From NCBI GenBank assembly GCA_030650265.1, contig JAUSEJ010000708.1:1-5614 (forward strand): a stretch of DNA of 5,614 bases, in the 5' to 3' direction. This DNA is from Dehalococcoidia bacterium. Lineage in GTDB: Bacteria > Chloroflexota > Dehalococcoidia > JACPQF01. The notes under the pieces were generated by a model that ran no database searches, was not told the DNA's origin, and saw only the letters and a list, made by a program, of their open reading frames with translations. Of this stretch, positions 1 to 5,499 are shown piece by piece. The translations under genes were made by a program, and so were the position numbers. The first letter of the stretch is position 1. Every line of letters starts with the position of its first letter.

Positions 1-292
1 TTCTTCTTATTGAGGCTGTCAGGAGGTAGACAATGCGCGGGGCTTTCAATTGAAGGATCGGCGAGACAGATCTATTCATCCCGGCTCGGACGATGCAGTG
101 TTGCCAGTATGGTCGAAGGCAACCCCCTGCTGTTGGTCTCGCTTGGCTCAGCAGAGGTGGTGGGCAGAGGCAGATCAGACGTCGACAGGCGCATGAATCA
201 CTTTGGACTGGGTTACCGGAGCAAGACGGCCTCGACTGGCGATATGGGCTTCGCCAACGTCCGTTTTCGGGTCAATGAACGCGCGAACACTT
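1..292. other. Region without a supportable gene, downstream of the leftward operon
   Basis: No convincing gene or RNA is visible here. The plus-strand frame open from base 10 runs on into the antisense of the ferric-reductase gene and has no protein-like character. On the minus strand one frame stays open from about 270 to the window edge, but its translation is rich in Cys, Arg, Pro and Ser. It has an ATG at 79-77 with no ribosome binding site, so a gene running off the left edge is possible but unsupported. No strong stem followed by a T-run is seen after the operon's last stop at 293. The only stem is a 6-bp one (237-256) without a T tract, so the transcript may continue leftwards. Confidence 0.5.
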
Positions 293-1000
293 CTAGTGTG
301 AAGGCTGAGAAGAAAGCCGGGACCGGACAAGCCGGTGGATTGTTAGAAACAGGAAACTGCCGCCGCTCAGCCAATAGAGCCATTGACCTACTGAACTAGC
401 ACTATCGGTGCCACTGACGACGCTATGCAGCAGTGCAGCAAGGAACATGAGAAAGCTGAGATGATGTGTGAGTCGCCACAGCCGGTAACCGATAAACCGG
501 CGGAGATAGTAGCTCAGCCAGATGGCGAACATCAGGTAGAGGCCAATCTGTCCCAACCCCACCCACAGCGGGCGGTACTGGACGCTGGCAAAAGGTACCA
601 GGACCCTTAGAAAACTGTAGCCGCCATCACGATCACCCATGAGGATCAGTCCATGGAATACAGAAAGCAGCAGTCCTAGCAGTCCGGTGTATTGATGAAG
701 ATCGAACGACGTAGGCCCGTTAGGCCAAATTGTCGCCAGCTTATTGGTCATCCATAGTCCAATCAACGTGGAGAGCCATAGCAGGACGTAGGCGACGAAG
801 CCGCTAGCTCGCGCCATGTACCAATAGGCTTTGGGGTCTTCTCCCATTAGAGAACCGGTCAGACTCGGTAACCAAATCGGCAGCAGGACTGTTGCTCCGA
901 GTATGCCCGTGGCGACTGCCAGGATCAGGAGCAATAAATCCTTGAATCCTATCACAGTTGATGGATCAGATGGGGCTTCACGGAGAAACTTCGTCGACAT
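293..1000 (-). CDS. Ferric-reductase-like transmembrane heme protein
   Basis: A 235-residue polytopic membrane protein of the ferric reductase-like transmembrane family (the FRE/NOX and MsrQ/YedZ-type fold). Such proteins hold b-type heme between His pairs and move electrons across the inner membrane. About six hydrophobic helices are visible, near residues 18-45, 62-84, 101-121, 145-168, 176-196 and 205-222. Candidate heme ligands are His102 and His116 in helix 3, and His179 or His180 with His192 in helix 5. The stretch ARASGFVAYVLLWLS (63-77) is typical of the family. There is no C-terminal FAD/NAD(P)H domain, so electrons must come from a partner or from quinone. It is the last gene of the minus-strand operon, 3 bases after apbE. 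A GGAG lies 8 bases before the ATG, inside the end of apbE. The general family is secure; the substrate is unknown. Confidence 0.88.
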   Translation of the reverse strand: MSTKFLREAPSDPSTVIGFKDLLLLILAVATGILGATVLLPIWLPSLTGSLMGEDPKAYWYMARASGFVAYVLLWLSTLIGLWMTNKLATIWPNGPTSFDLHQYTGLLGLLLSVFHGLILMGDRDGGYSFLRVLVPFASVQYRPLWVGLGQIGLYLMFAIWLSYYLRRFIGYRLWRLTHHLSFLMFLAALLHSVVSGTDSASSVGQWLYWLSGGSFLFLTIHRLVRSRLSSQPSH

Positions 1001-1003
1001 TGT

Positions 1004-2014
1004 CTATCTCCAGAGATAATCATCGAACCGGCGGCTACGTATCAGCCGGCCATCGTCGCAGATGACTAGCGCCGCCAGGTTGTGCTGTTCCAGCCACACC
1101 AGGCCCTTCTGGCTGCCGAGGATAAGCGCCGCTTTGGCGATCGTTTCGGCCTTTTCACAGTTGGGGGCGATGGCGGTGGCGCTGAGAACATCGGTCTCAG
1201 CCGAAAGTCCGGTGCGTGGGTCGAGCAGGTGGTGAACCCACTTGCCATTCCGCTGCCATCGCCGGTAATCCCGACCCGATGTAGCAACGCCGCCTCTGGG
1301 AACGCAGAGCATAGCTACCTGACGATCTGGCGCAGCAGGGTCGGCAATCCCGATGGGCCAGCCTATCTCGCCGCGCGGTGGAGAGCTTATGGCGATATCG
1401 CCGCCGGCATCCACTAAGGTTGGGCCGTAACGTCCCAGGCGTTTCGCAGATTGATCGCCAGCCCAGCCCTTGGCGATCCCTCCCAGATCCAGATGCACGC
1501 CTGCGGGAAGGCAAACGGTCGATCTACTCTTATTGCAGATAATCGATTGCCAGTTGTTGTCGTCCTTCGGCGCCAGCACTGCCTTCGATGTGCTGATTGG
1601 CGCCATGTCCGCGAAGTTACGATCGTAGCCCGCTGCTTCCAAAGCCGGTAGTAGCGTGGGATCGACCAGTCCACCGCTGTCGAGGGCAGAGCGTAAGGCA
1701 GCTTGAATCACTTGCCATAGTACGTGGCTCACTCGGGTCGGCCGGCCGGCGCTCCGATTGAGCCGGCTAAGCTCGCTGTCTTGTCGGAACCGGCTTAGCC
1801 GTTGCTCCCACAACGAGAACCAACGGGGTACCTGCTGCAACCGGGACACATGCTCGGGAGATAAGGCATCAAGGGTGGCCAGCATTTCGCACCCCATAGC
1901 CCTGAAGGAGATTCTCGTTGTCTGGTCTGATTCTGTTTCTCGTCTCCCAGGGGACCTTCTCCAGCAAGGAGAAGGTCCCCGTGAGTATGGCGAGGCAAAT
2001 GATAAGTCGCTCAT
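1004..2014 (-). CDS. apbE: FAD:protein FMN transferase (ApbE family)
   Basis: A 336-residue ApbE-type flavin transferase. The family uses FAD and Mg2+ to attach FMN through a phosphoester bond to Ser or Thr of target proteins, usually outside the cytoplasm. Family landmarks are FRAMGCEM (37-44), LWEQRLSRFRQDSELSRLN (68-86), DPTLLPALEAAGYDR (118-132), LDLGGIAKGWAGD (175-187), VDAGGDIAI (201-209), VATSG (243-247), HHLLDPRTG (261-269) and AETIAKAALILG (289-300). In the last motif Glu replaces the more usual Asp. The start at 2014 leaves a 36-residue Arg/Ser/Pro-rich extension before the first conserved strand, with no signal peptide or lipobox. AGGTGA sits 10 bases upstream of this ATG, overlapping the previous stop. 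The only other in-frame start is Met40, which would cut into the conserved FRAMGC strand, so 2014 is preferred. The extension contains a perfect DNA hairpin (1950-1980). The target protein is not evident in the window. Confidence 0.93.
   Translation of the reverse strand: MSDLSFASPYSRGPSPCWRRSPGRRETESDQTTRISFRAMGCEMLATLDALSPEHVSRLQQVPRWFSLWEQRLSRFRQDSELSRLNRSAGRPTRVSHVLWQVIQAALRSALDSGGLVDPTLLPALEAAGYDRNFADMAPISTSKAVLAPKDDNNWQSIICNKSRSTVCLPAGVHLDLGGIAKGWAGDQSAKRLGRYGPTLVDAGGDIAISSPPRGEIGWPIGIADPAAPDRQVAMLCVPRGGVATSGRDYRRWQRNGKWVHHLLDPRTGLSAETDVLSATAIAPNCEKAETIAKAALILGSQKGLVWLEQHNLAALVICDDGRLIRSRRFDDYLWR
1950..1980. repeat. Perfect 13-bp inverted repeat inside the 5' end of apbE
   Basis: The arms GGGGACCTTCTCC (1950-1962) and GGAGAAGGTCCCC (1968-1980) are exact reverse complements around a 5-base loop, AGCAA. 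It lies within codons 12-22 of apbE, in the N-terminal extension that precedes the conserved ApbE fold. No T-run follows on either strand, so it is not an ordinary intrinsic terminator. It looks like a short palindromic repeat unit that inserted in frame, or an mRNA structure affecting apbE translation. No second copy is present in the window. Confidence 0.8.
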
Positions 2015-2024
2015 CTCAGTGATT

Positions 2025-2396
2025 TCACCTGGACGACCTGGTTATGGCAGCCGGCCTTCGAGCCTGCGAGATGGCCGGGAGGAGAGATGGCGCCGGACTT
2101 AATACCGTCATCTGTGTCGGCGTATTACTGCCGCCGGTCGATTTTCCATCGACCGTTATGGGTACCAGAGTCGGCAGGGGCGGCAAAGATAAAAACGGAT
2201 CAGAGGCCTGTTGTCCCGATGCGCTGGCGGTGGGCGGAGCCTCCCAAATCCTGCCCTGCTCGTCTTTGGCGATCACTGCCCAGCCGCCGATCGTCGAGGC
2301 CAGAGTAGCGGCCGCAATCAGCAGTTTGATTTCTTTCCTGCTATTGTTCATTGCTCGTTTGGACTTCTGGCTTGACTGCGAACGATTCGTCGTCAT
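2025..2396 (-). CDS. Small single-pass membrane protein of unknown function
   Basis: A 123-residue protein that I do not assign to a family. A basic N-terminus (Lys11, Lys13, Arg14, Arg20, Lys21, Lys24) precedes one hydrophobic helix at about 23-43 (KLLIAAATLASTIGGWAVIA), giving an N-in, C-out topology. The outer tail of about 80 residues is rich in Pro, Ser, Thr and Ala and ends in the basic sequence RRPAAITRSSR. The start at 2396 is chosen because a strong GGAGGA ribosome site lies 4-5 bases upstream. In-frame ATGs at 2471 and 2468 would add 25 or 24 residues; the latter overlaps the preceding stop as ATGACTAA, but has only a weak AGG upstream. The gene lies between the PepSY gene and apbE (10 bases to apbE), so it probably works with the membrane redox module as an anchor, subunit or modification substrate. 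That role is inference only. Confidence 0.75.
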   Translation of the reverse strand: MTTNRSQSSQKSKRAMNNSRKEIKLLIAAATLASTIGGWAVIAKDEQGRIWEAPPTASASGQQASDPFLSLPPLPTLVPITVDGKSTGGSNTPTQMTVLSPAPSLLPAISQARRPAAITRSSR

Positions 2397-2400
2397 GGTC

Positions 2401-2406
2401 TCCTCC
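2401..2406 (-). promoter_or_regulatory. Ribosome binding site deciding the small membrane protein's start
   Basis: On the minus strand GGAGGA occupies 2406-2401, four bases before the ATG at 2396 (GGAGG is five bases away). It is much stronger than anything before the alternative ATGs at 2471 and 2468, so initiation at 2396 is favoured. A longer form coupled to the PepSY stop codon cannot be excluded. Confidence 0.65.
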
Positions 2407-2460
2407 GTCACCGCCACCCGTTCCTGTCCCGCAATTGTCTTTTCGGAGACATCACGAGGA

Positions 2461-2997
2461 TTAGTCATCATCCTGTCTGGTCCCACCGCCAATCTTCGCG
2501 TAGGCGACTTCGCCGGTGCTGGCGTCTACGTAAACCGTGCTCCCATTGGTGAACTTGACTTCATAGGCGGTCGTTCCGTGCTCACGACTAATTTCAACTT
2601 CCTTGACGCTGCCCCCTCCCAGATAGGCCGTTGCAGTGGCAATTGCCTTGTCGCGGCTGATAGTTCCAACCGTGCCTTTGACAGGATTCACGCCAACCGG
2701 TTGCTGCGGGACGCTCTGGCTCAGTTTGTCATTGGTTTGCTGCAGATTCGATAGCTGTCGAGCGGCCTCCCGTAATCGTTCGTTAGCTTGTTCGAGAGAC
2801 AGTCGAGCATCTTCTCGATCTTTCAACAATGCCTGTACGGTCGGGTCAGCCGTAATGTCGGGGACGCTGGTATTTTGAGCGGCTGCGTCTTGCGCTACGG
2901 TTGTGGCCTGAGTTAGGCGAGCTACAAGGCTCCCGCCTAGCACCAGAATGAAGGCGGTAATGGTTGCGGCAACTACTAGAGTGGTGCGCTGTCTCAT
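2461..2997 (-). CDS. Membrane-anchored coiled-coil PepSY domain protein
   Basis: A 178-residue protein with an uncleaved signal anchor or signal peptide at about 7-27 (LVVAATITAFILVLGGSLVA). Residues 56-98 form a heptad-like, charged and Gln-rich probable coiled coil. A PepSY domain follows at about 113-167, with ISRDKAIATATAYLGGG at its start and the family ending VYVDASTGEVAYAK. PepSY domains are extracytoplasmic modules, associated with peptidase inhibition and common next to sensor kinases and in redox membrane proteins. The C-terminus is acidic (DDD). It is the first gene of the leftward operon. AAGGAG lies 7 bases before its ATG, and it diverges from the two-component pair across a 155-bp control region. 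It may modulate the adjacent kinase or organise the heme and flavin proteins; both are inference. Confidence 0.88.
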   Translation of the reverse strand: MRQRTTLVVAATITAFILVLGGSLVARLTQATTVAQDAAAQNTSVPDITADPTVQALLKDREDARLSLEQANERLREAARQLSNLQQTNDKLSQSVPQQPVGVNPVKGTVGTISRDKAIATATAYLGGGSVKEVEISREHGTTAYEVKFTNGSTVYVDASTGEVAYAKIGGGTRQDDD

Positions 2998-3018
2998 GGG
3001 TAATCTCCTTGTTGCTTG

Positions 3019-3024
3019 ATTCTA
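3019..3024 (-). promoter_or_regulatory. Possible -10 box of the leftward operon
   Basis: On the minus strand the hexamer TAGAAT matches the sigma-70 -10 consensus at five of six positions. It would start transcription about 15 bases before the PepSY ATG. No good -35 is found at 16-18 bp; the TTGAGA at 3043-3038 is only 13 bp away. If real, it would need an activator, plausibly the neighbouring regulator. Confidence 0.25.
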
Positions 3025-3056
3025 GATTCAGTTTAGGTCTCAATTGCTGGAAACAC

Positions 3057-3097
3057 ATTGGAGCGACTCCCCCTATTCTCCAATCTATTTCCAATCT
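3057..3097. promoter_or_regulatory. Putative OmpR-family operator: CCAATCT direct repeats plus an inverted copy
   Basis: CCAATCT occurs at 3080-3086 and again at 3091-3097, exactly 11 bp apart, with similar flanks (TTCT/ATTT before each). Direct repeats of one helical turn are the usual binding pattern of OmpR/PhoB-type dimers. They occupy the place of the -35 box relative to the -10 at 3106-3111. An inverted copy, ATTGGAG (3057-3063), pairs with CTCCAAT (3078-3084). A further CCAATC lies at 3132-3137 in the leader. The likely ligand is the adjacent response regulator (inference). Confidence 0.5.
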
Positions 3098-3102
3098 TCC
3101 GA

Positions 3103-3111
3103 TGGTATAAT
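3103..3111 (+). promoter_or_regulatory. Extended -10 promoter of the response regulator-kinase operon
   Basis: TGGTATAAT combines a consensus -10 hexamer (TATAAT, 3106-3111) with the TGn extended -10 element. No recognisable -35 lies 17 bp upstream; that space is filled by the CCAATCT repeats, which suggests an activator-assisted, autoregulated promoter. Transcription would start near 3118, leaving a leader of about 35 bases with GAGGTG (3140-3145) seven bases before the ATG. Confidence 0.65.
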
Positions 3112-3152
3112 CAACATACGATAAGTAGTGACCAATCGCGAGGTGTGGTTCG

Positions 3153-3836
3153 ATGAGAGTCTTGACCATCGAAGATGACCGGAGGCTGACCAGGCTGATT
3201 GCTCAAGTTTTCGAAGAGGAGCAGTTCCTCGTCGACATAGCCCATGACGGCGATACGGGGCTCGAGATGGCCTTGCGTGGCTGTTATGACGTTGCTACTG
3301 TGGACTGGATGCTGCCGGGACGGGATGGGCCATCCATTTGTCGGGCAATACGTGCCGCCCGTCTCCCCACGGCCATACTACTGCTTACAGCCCGCGGTCA
3401 GGTGGAGGATCGGGTAGCCGGTCTCGACAGCGGCGCCGATGACTACCTTGTCAAGCCTTTTGCCTTTAAGGAGTTGCTCGCACGGGTCCGTGCTCTCGGT
3501 AGACGATTCGTCGTATCGAGTGGCGATCCCTCGGAGCTACGCCAGGGTGATTTGGTGCTCGATCTCCGCCTGCACACGGCTCGACGGGGTGACCGCGCGC
3601 TCGATCTTACCGCAACAGAGTGGAACCTCCTCGAATGCCTAATGCGACACCGTGGTCAGGCCCTGACCCGCCAGCAGATTCTTGACAATGTCTGGTCCTA
3701 CGAATCTGATGTTCTTCTGACCATGGTAGACGTCTACATCTCCTATTTGCGTCGCAAGCTGACTTTGCCGGGTCGGACCGATCCGATCGAGACCGTGCGC
3801 GGTGTCGGGTATCGCTTGAGGATAGGAGATGTTTAA
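3153..3836 (+). CDS. OmpR-family two-component response regulator
   Basis: A 227-residue cytoplasmic transcription factor. The receiver domain (about 1-115) has the acidic pocket Asp8/Asp9, the phosphoacceptor Asp51 (VDWMLPGRDG), Thr79 (LLLTARG) and Lys101 (LVKPF). The C-terminal winged-helix domain (about 130-224) shows the OmpR/PhoB signature in LDLTATEWNLLECLMRH, LTRQQILDNVW, VDVYISYLRRKL and IETVRGVGYRL. Length and architecture are complete and normal. The ATG at 3153 is preceded by GAGGTG at 7 bases. The 3' end overlaps the kinase gene by 8 bases, so the two are translationally coupled cognate partners. The divergent PepSY-ApbE operon and its own promoter are the most likely targets, but the regulated signal is unknown. 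Confidence 0.96.
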   Translation: MRVLTIEDDRRLTRLIAQVFEEEQFLVDIAHDGDTGLEMALRGCYDVATVDWMLPGRDGPSICRAIRAARLPTAILLLTARGQVEDRVAGLDSGADDYLVKPFAFKELLARVRALGRRFVVSSGDPSELRQGDLVLDLRLHTARRGDRALDLTATEWNLLECLMRHRGQALTRQQILDNVWSYESDVLLTMVDVYISYLRRKLTLPGRTDPIETVRGVGYRLRIGDV

Positions 3837-5205
3837 GCTTCTCCGTTTCCGCCTCGCTTTTCTCTATCTATGCGCGTCTCTGCTCTTGGTCTTGCTGATC
3901 GGCGGTGGTTCGTATGGTCTATTGAAGTACTATTTCCAGACCACTACCGACCTCGCTCTTCAACACAAGATGGCTTCGGTGTTCGGTCAACTTGGCGCCT
4001 CTCTGCCTCCAGAGCTGGCGGCAGCTAGTAGGGAATGGGATAGTAGGCTAAACCGATCATCGTTCAATGTTCCGGCAACCCGGGTGTCGTCGCCGAACGG
4101 ATCCGAAAAAGACCAGGATGACAGTCGTCATCTCGAATCCGATGACAGCAGGGAGGAGGATACTTATGACGGCGAGTTGGCAACGGTCTTCGTCCTGTCG
4201 CTGAATGAAGAGGGCAAAGTCGTCTTTGACCCCAATTTGTATCCGGCGCCCATTGCTCCTGACAAGCAGGCGATAGAGATGGCGTTGGAAAGGGGAAGCG
4301 ATTGGCGAACTTTGCAGGTGGATAATATGAGGATACGCCTGCTTACCTATCGCCTTGGTCGATCCGATGGGCCAGCGTTGCTGCAAGTAGGGCGTGTCCT
4401 ATCTGATCAAGATCGCCTTTTGAACCAACTTCTCATGGGACTGCTCGCCATCGGTGGCGGCAGTAGCTTGCTCTTGGGTGCGGGTAGTTGGTGGCTGGCG
4501 GGGCGCTCGCTTCTCCGGGCCCAGAAGGTATGGGAGCGCCAGCAATCCTTTGTCGCCAACGCTAGCCATGAATTGCGGACGCCCTTGACGCTCTTACGGG
4601 CCAGCGCGGAGATTGCCCTCCGGCATGTGACGCCTGAAGACACGGCCCAAAGCGCTCTGATGCAAGACGTCCTTGGTGAGTGTGACTACATGGCGCGACT
4701 AATTGACGACCTCCTTCTACTTTCACGCCTGGACTCCGGACGCTTACCGCTGGAACGGCAAGCGATTCCATTACCGGGATTACTTGCCGATGTCCAACGA
4801 CAGGTTGGACGCATCGCCGAGGAGAAGGGAATTCGTCTAACCGCCGAAGGTGATGGTACGGCTGTGGGCGACCCTGGCCGCCTCCGTCAGGTTCTACTCA
4901 TTCTCCTTGATAATGCGTTGCGCCATACACCTCCGGGGGGAAGCATCACTCTCACAGCTCGTGTGCGGGGCCAACGTGTTCACCTGGTGGTCGCCGATAC
5001 CGGAACCGGTATCGGCCCTGAGCACCTCCCCAATGTCTTTGATCGCTTTTACCGTGCCAGTAGCTCTCCCCGCGACGATGGTGACAGTAGCGGCCTGGGT
5101 CTGGCGATCGCCAAGGCCCTGATCGAGGCTCAGCATGGTGAAATCCGCCTCGAAAGCAAGGTGGGAGAAGGAACACGCGTCAACTTGCTGCTCCCTGCCA
5201 TGTAG
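3829..5205 (+). CDS. HAMP-less sensor histidine kinase
   Basis: A 458-residue inner-membrane kinase. Helix TM1 is at about 9-33 and TM2 at about 199-224, enclosing an external sensor region of about 165 residues. Residues 91-116 of that region are strikingly acidic (12 Asp/Glu in 26). Only about 22 residues separate TM2 from the phosphoacceptor His247 (SHELRTPL), too few for a normal HAMP domain. The catalytic domain has the N box with Asn362 (LLDNALRHTPPGG), the G1 box DTGTGI (390-395), the F box FDRFYR (404-409) and the G2 box GLGLAI (422-427), so it should be active. The ATG overlaps the regulator's stop (ATGTTTAA). GAGGA at 3818-3822 is six bases upstream, while a second AGGAG directly abuts the ATG and is badly placed. 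The signal is unknown; the acidic patch suggests cations or a cationic ligand (inference). Confidence 0.95.
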   Translation: MFKLLRFRLAFLYLCASLLLVLLIGGGSYGLLKYYFQTTTDLALQHKMASVFGQLGASLPPELAAASREWDSRLNRSSFNVPATRVSSPNGSEKDQDDSRHLESDDSREEDTYDGELATVFVLSLNEEGKVVFDPNLYPAPIAPDKQAIEMALERGSDWRTLQVDNMRIRLLTYRLGRSDGPALLQVGRVLSDQDRLLNQLLMGLLAIGGGSSLLLGAGSWWLAGRSLLRAQKVWERQQSFVANASHELRTPLTLLRASAEIALRHVTPEDTAQSALMQDVLGECDYMARLIDDLLLLSRLDSGRLPLERQAIPLPGLLADVQRQVGRIAEEKGIRLTAEGDGTAVGDPGRLRQVLLILLDNALRHTPPGGSITLTARVRGQRVHLVVADTGTGIGPEHLPNVFDRFYRASSSPRDDGDSSGLGLAIAKALIEAQHGEIRLESKVGEGTRVNLLLPAM

Positions 5206-5254
5206 ACAGAATTCGTGGCGCAGGTGGGAAGGGCGGCCTCGGCTAATGTACTCG

Positions 5255-5272
5255 GCCAATGGTGCCAATGGT
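5255..5272. repeat. Tandem 9-bp repeat directly upstream of a promoter
   Basis: GCCAATGGT is repeated twice in direct tandem (5255-5263 and 5264-5272). A degenerate copy, GCTAATGTA, lies at 5242-5250. The array ends two bases before the -35 box at 5275, the classical place for an activator site. It shares the CCAAT core with the repeats in front of the response regulator gene. A chance duplication cannot be excluded. Confidence 0.55.
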
Positions 5273-5274
5273 GC

Positions 5275-5304
5275 TTGACAAATCCCAAAAAAGATGCTAA
5301 TAAT
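5275..5304 (+). promoter_or_regulatory. Strong sigma-70-type promoter downstream of the kinase
   Basis: A perfect -35 hexamer TTGACA (5275-5280) is followed, after 18 bp, by AATAAT (5299-5304), which matches the -10 consensus at five of six positions. The expected start point, about 7 bases after the -10, falls at 5310-5311, on the ATG of the small ORF. It begins about 70 bases after the kinase stop and so defines a separate transcription unit. It is flanked upstream by a tandem repeat and downstream by a palindrome. Confidence 0.7.
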
Positions 5305-5319
5305 GGGATCATGATCCCA
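5304..5319. promoter_or_regulatory. 16-bp perfect palindrome over the start point (candidate operator)
   Basis: TGGGATCATGATCCCA is fully self-complementary. It begins at the last base of the -10 box and covers both the predicted transcription start and the ATG at 5311. A further half-site, ATCCCA, occurs at 5282-5287 in the promoter spacer. Position and symmetry suggest a dimeric repressor site. With no T-run and no loop it is not a terminator. Confidence 0.55.
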
Positions 5320-5499
5320 AGACTAACGGAAGATTTGGTTATCTCCAAGCTGGAAGAATCCGTTGGCCCCCCGCATGACTCGGATGATGAAAATCCAGTG
5401 CCCGGTGGTCTGTCCTTCAAAGAAGGATTCGTCGCTCCCCGCCACACAACCATCGCCACCCGCGCTCTTCAGAATGACGGATCTTCAATGCCCGGTTGA
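5311..5499 (+). CDS. Unrecognised 62-residue acidic small protein, probably leaderless mRNA
   Basis: I do not recognise this small protein. Supporting evidence for a real gene is a near-consensus promoter whose start point falls on the ATG, and an ordinary codon pattern (many RNY codons such as ATC, GTC, ACC, GCC, GAT). There is no Shine-Dalgarno, which fits a leaderless transcript. Residues 1-33 are leader-like: a short amphipathic LTEDLVISKLEESV followed by an acidic linker (DSDDE, 23-27) ending in GG at 32-33. Residues 34-62 are more basic and Ser/Thr-rich, ending TRALQNDGSSMPG. There is no Cys and no membrane segment. This division resembles precursors of modified peptides, but no modifying enzyme is visible, so a small regulator or a spurious ORF remain possible. 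It follows the kinase gene by 105 bases and has its own promoter. Confidence 0.5.
   Translation: MIPRLTEDLVISKLEESVGPPHDSDDENPVPGGLSFKEGFVAPRHTTIATRALQNDGSSMPG

Noticed and set aside
33..53. ATG at 33 with an ideal AGGAGG at 21-26
   Set aside because: The frame stops after six codons, and no attenuator structure or downstream plus-strand gene supports a leader peptide.
237..256. 6-bp stem TGGCGA/TCGCCA after the leftward operon as terminator
   Set aside because: It is short, has an 8-base loop and no T-run follows on either strand.
10..399. 129-codon plus-strand open frame starting with TTG
   Set aside because: It runs into the antisense of the well-supported ferric-reductase-like gene, lacks a ribosome site and has no protein-like features.
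1765..1800. Inverted repeat GGCTAAG/CTTAGCC in apbE
   Set aside because: Arms of 7 bp with a 22-base loop arise from the repeated Leu-Ser-Arg codons in the conserved coding segment.
2125..2160. Segment VDGKSTGGSNT of the small membrane protein as a flavinylation motif
   Set aside because: It lacks the SGAT[ST] core of known ApbE targets and there is no FMN-binding domain around it.
2461..2471. Start of the small membrane protein at 2471 or 2468, overlapping the PepSY stop
   Set aside because: The upstream ribosome site is weak and the added residues show no feature. The GGAGGA-preceded ATG at 2396 is better, although coupling cannot be excluded.
2044..2754. 236-codon plus-strand open frame
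   Set aside because: It lies antisense to the PepSY and small membrane protein genes, both of which show family or topology features and ribosome sites. It is a shadow of their codon pattern.
5206..5274. Intrinsic terminator after the kinase gene
   Set aside because: Only direct repeats (CTCGGC, GCCAATGGT) are present, with no stable stem followed by T residues. Read-through into the small ORF is possible.
4894..5459. Minus-strand open frames behind the kinase 3' end
   Set aside because: They are antisense to the catalytic domain of the kinase and to the small ORF, and no promoter or ribosome site is visible.
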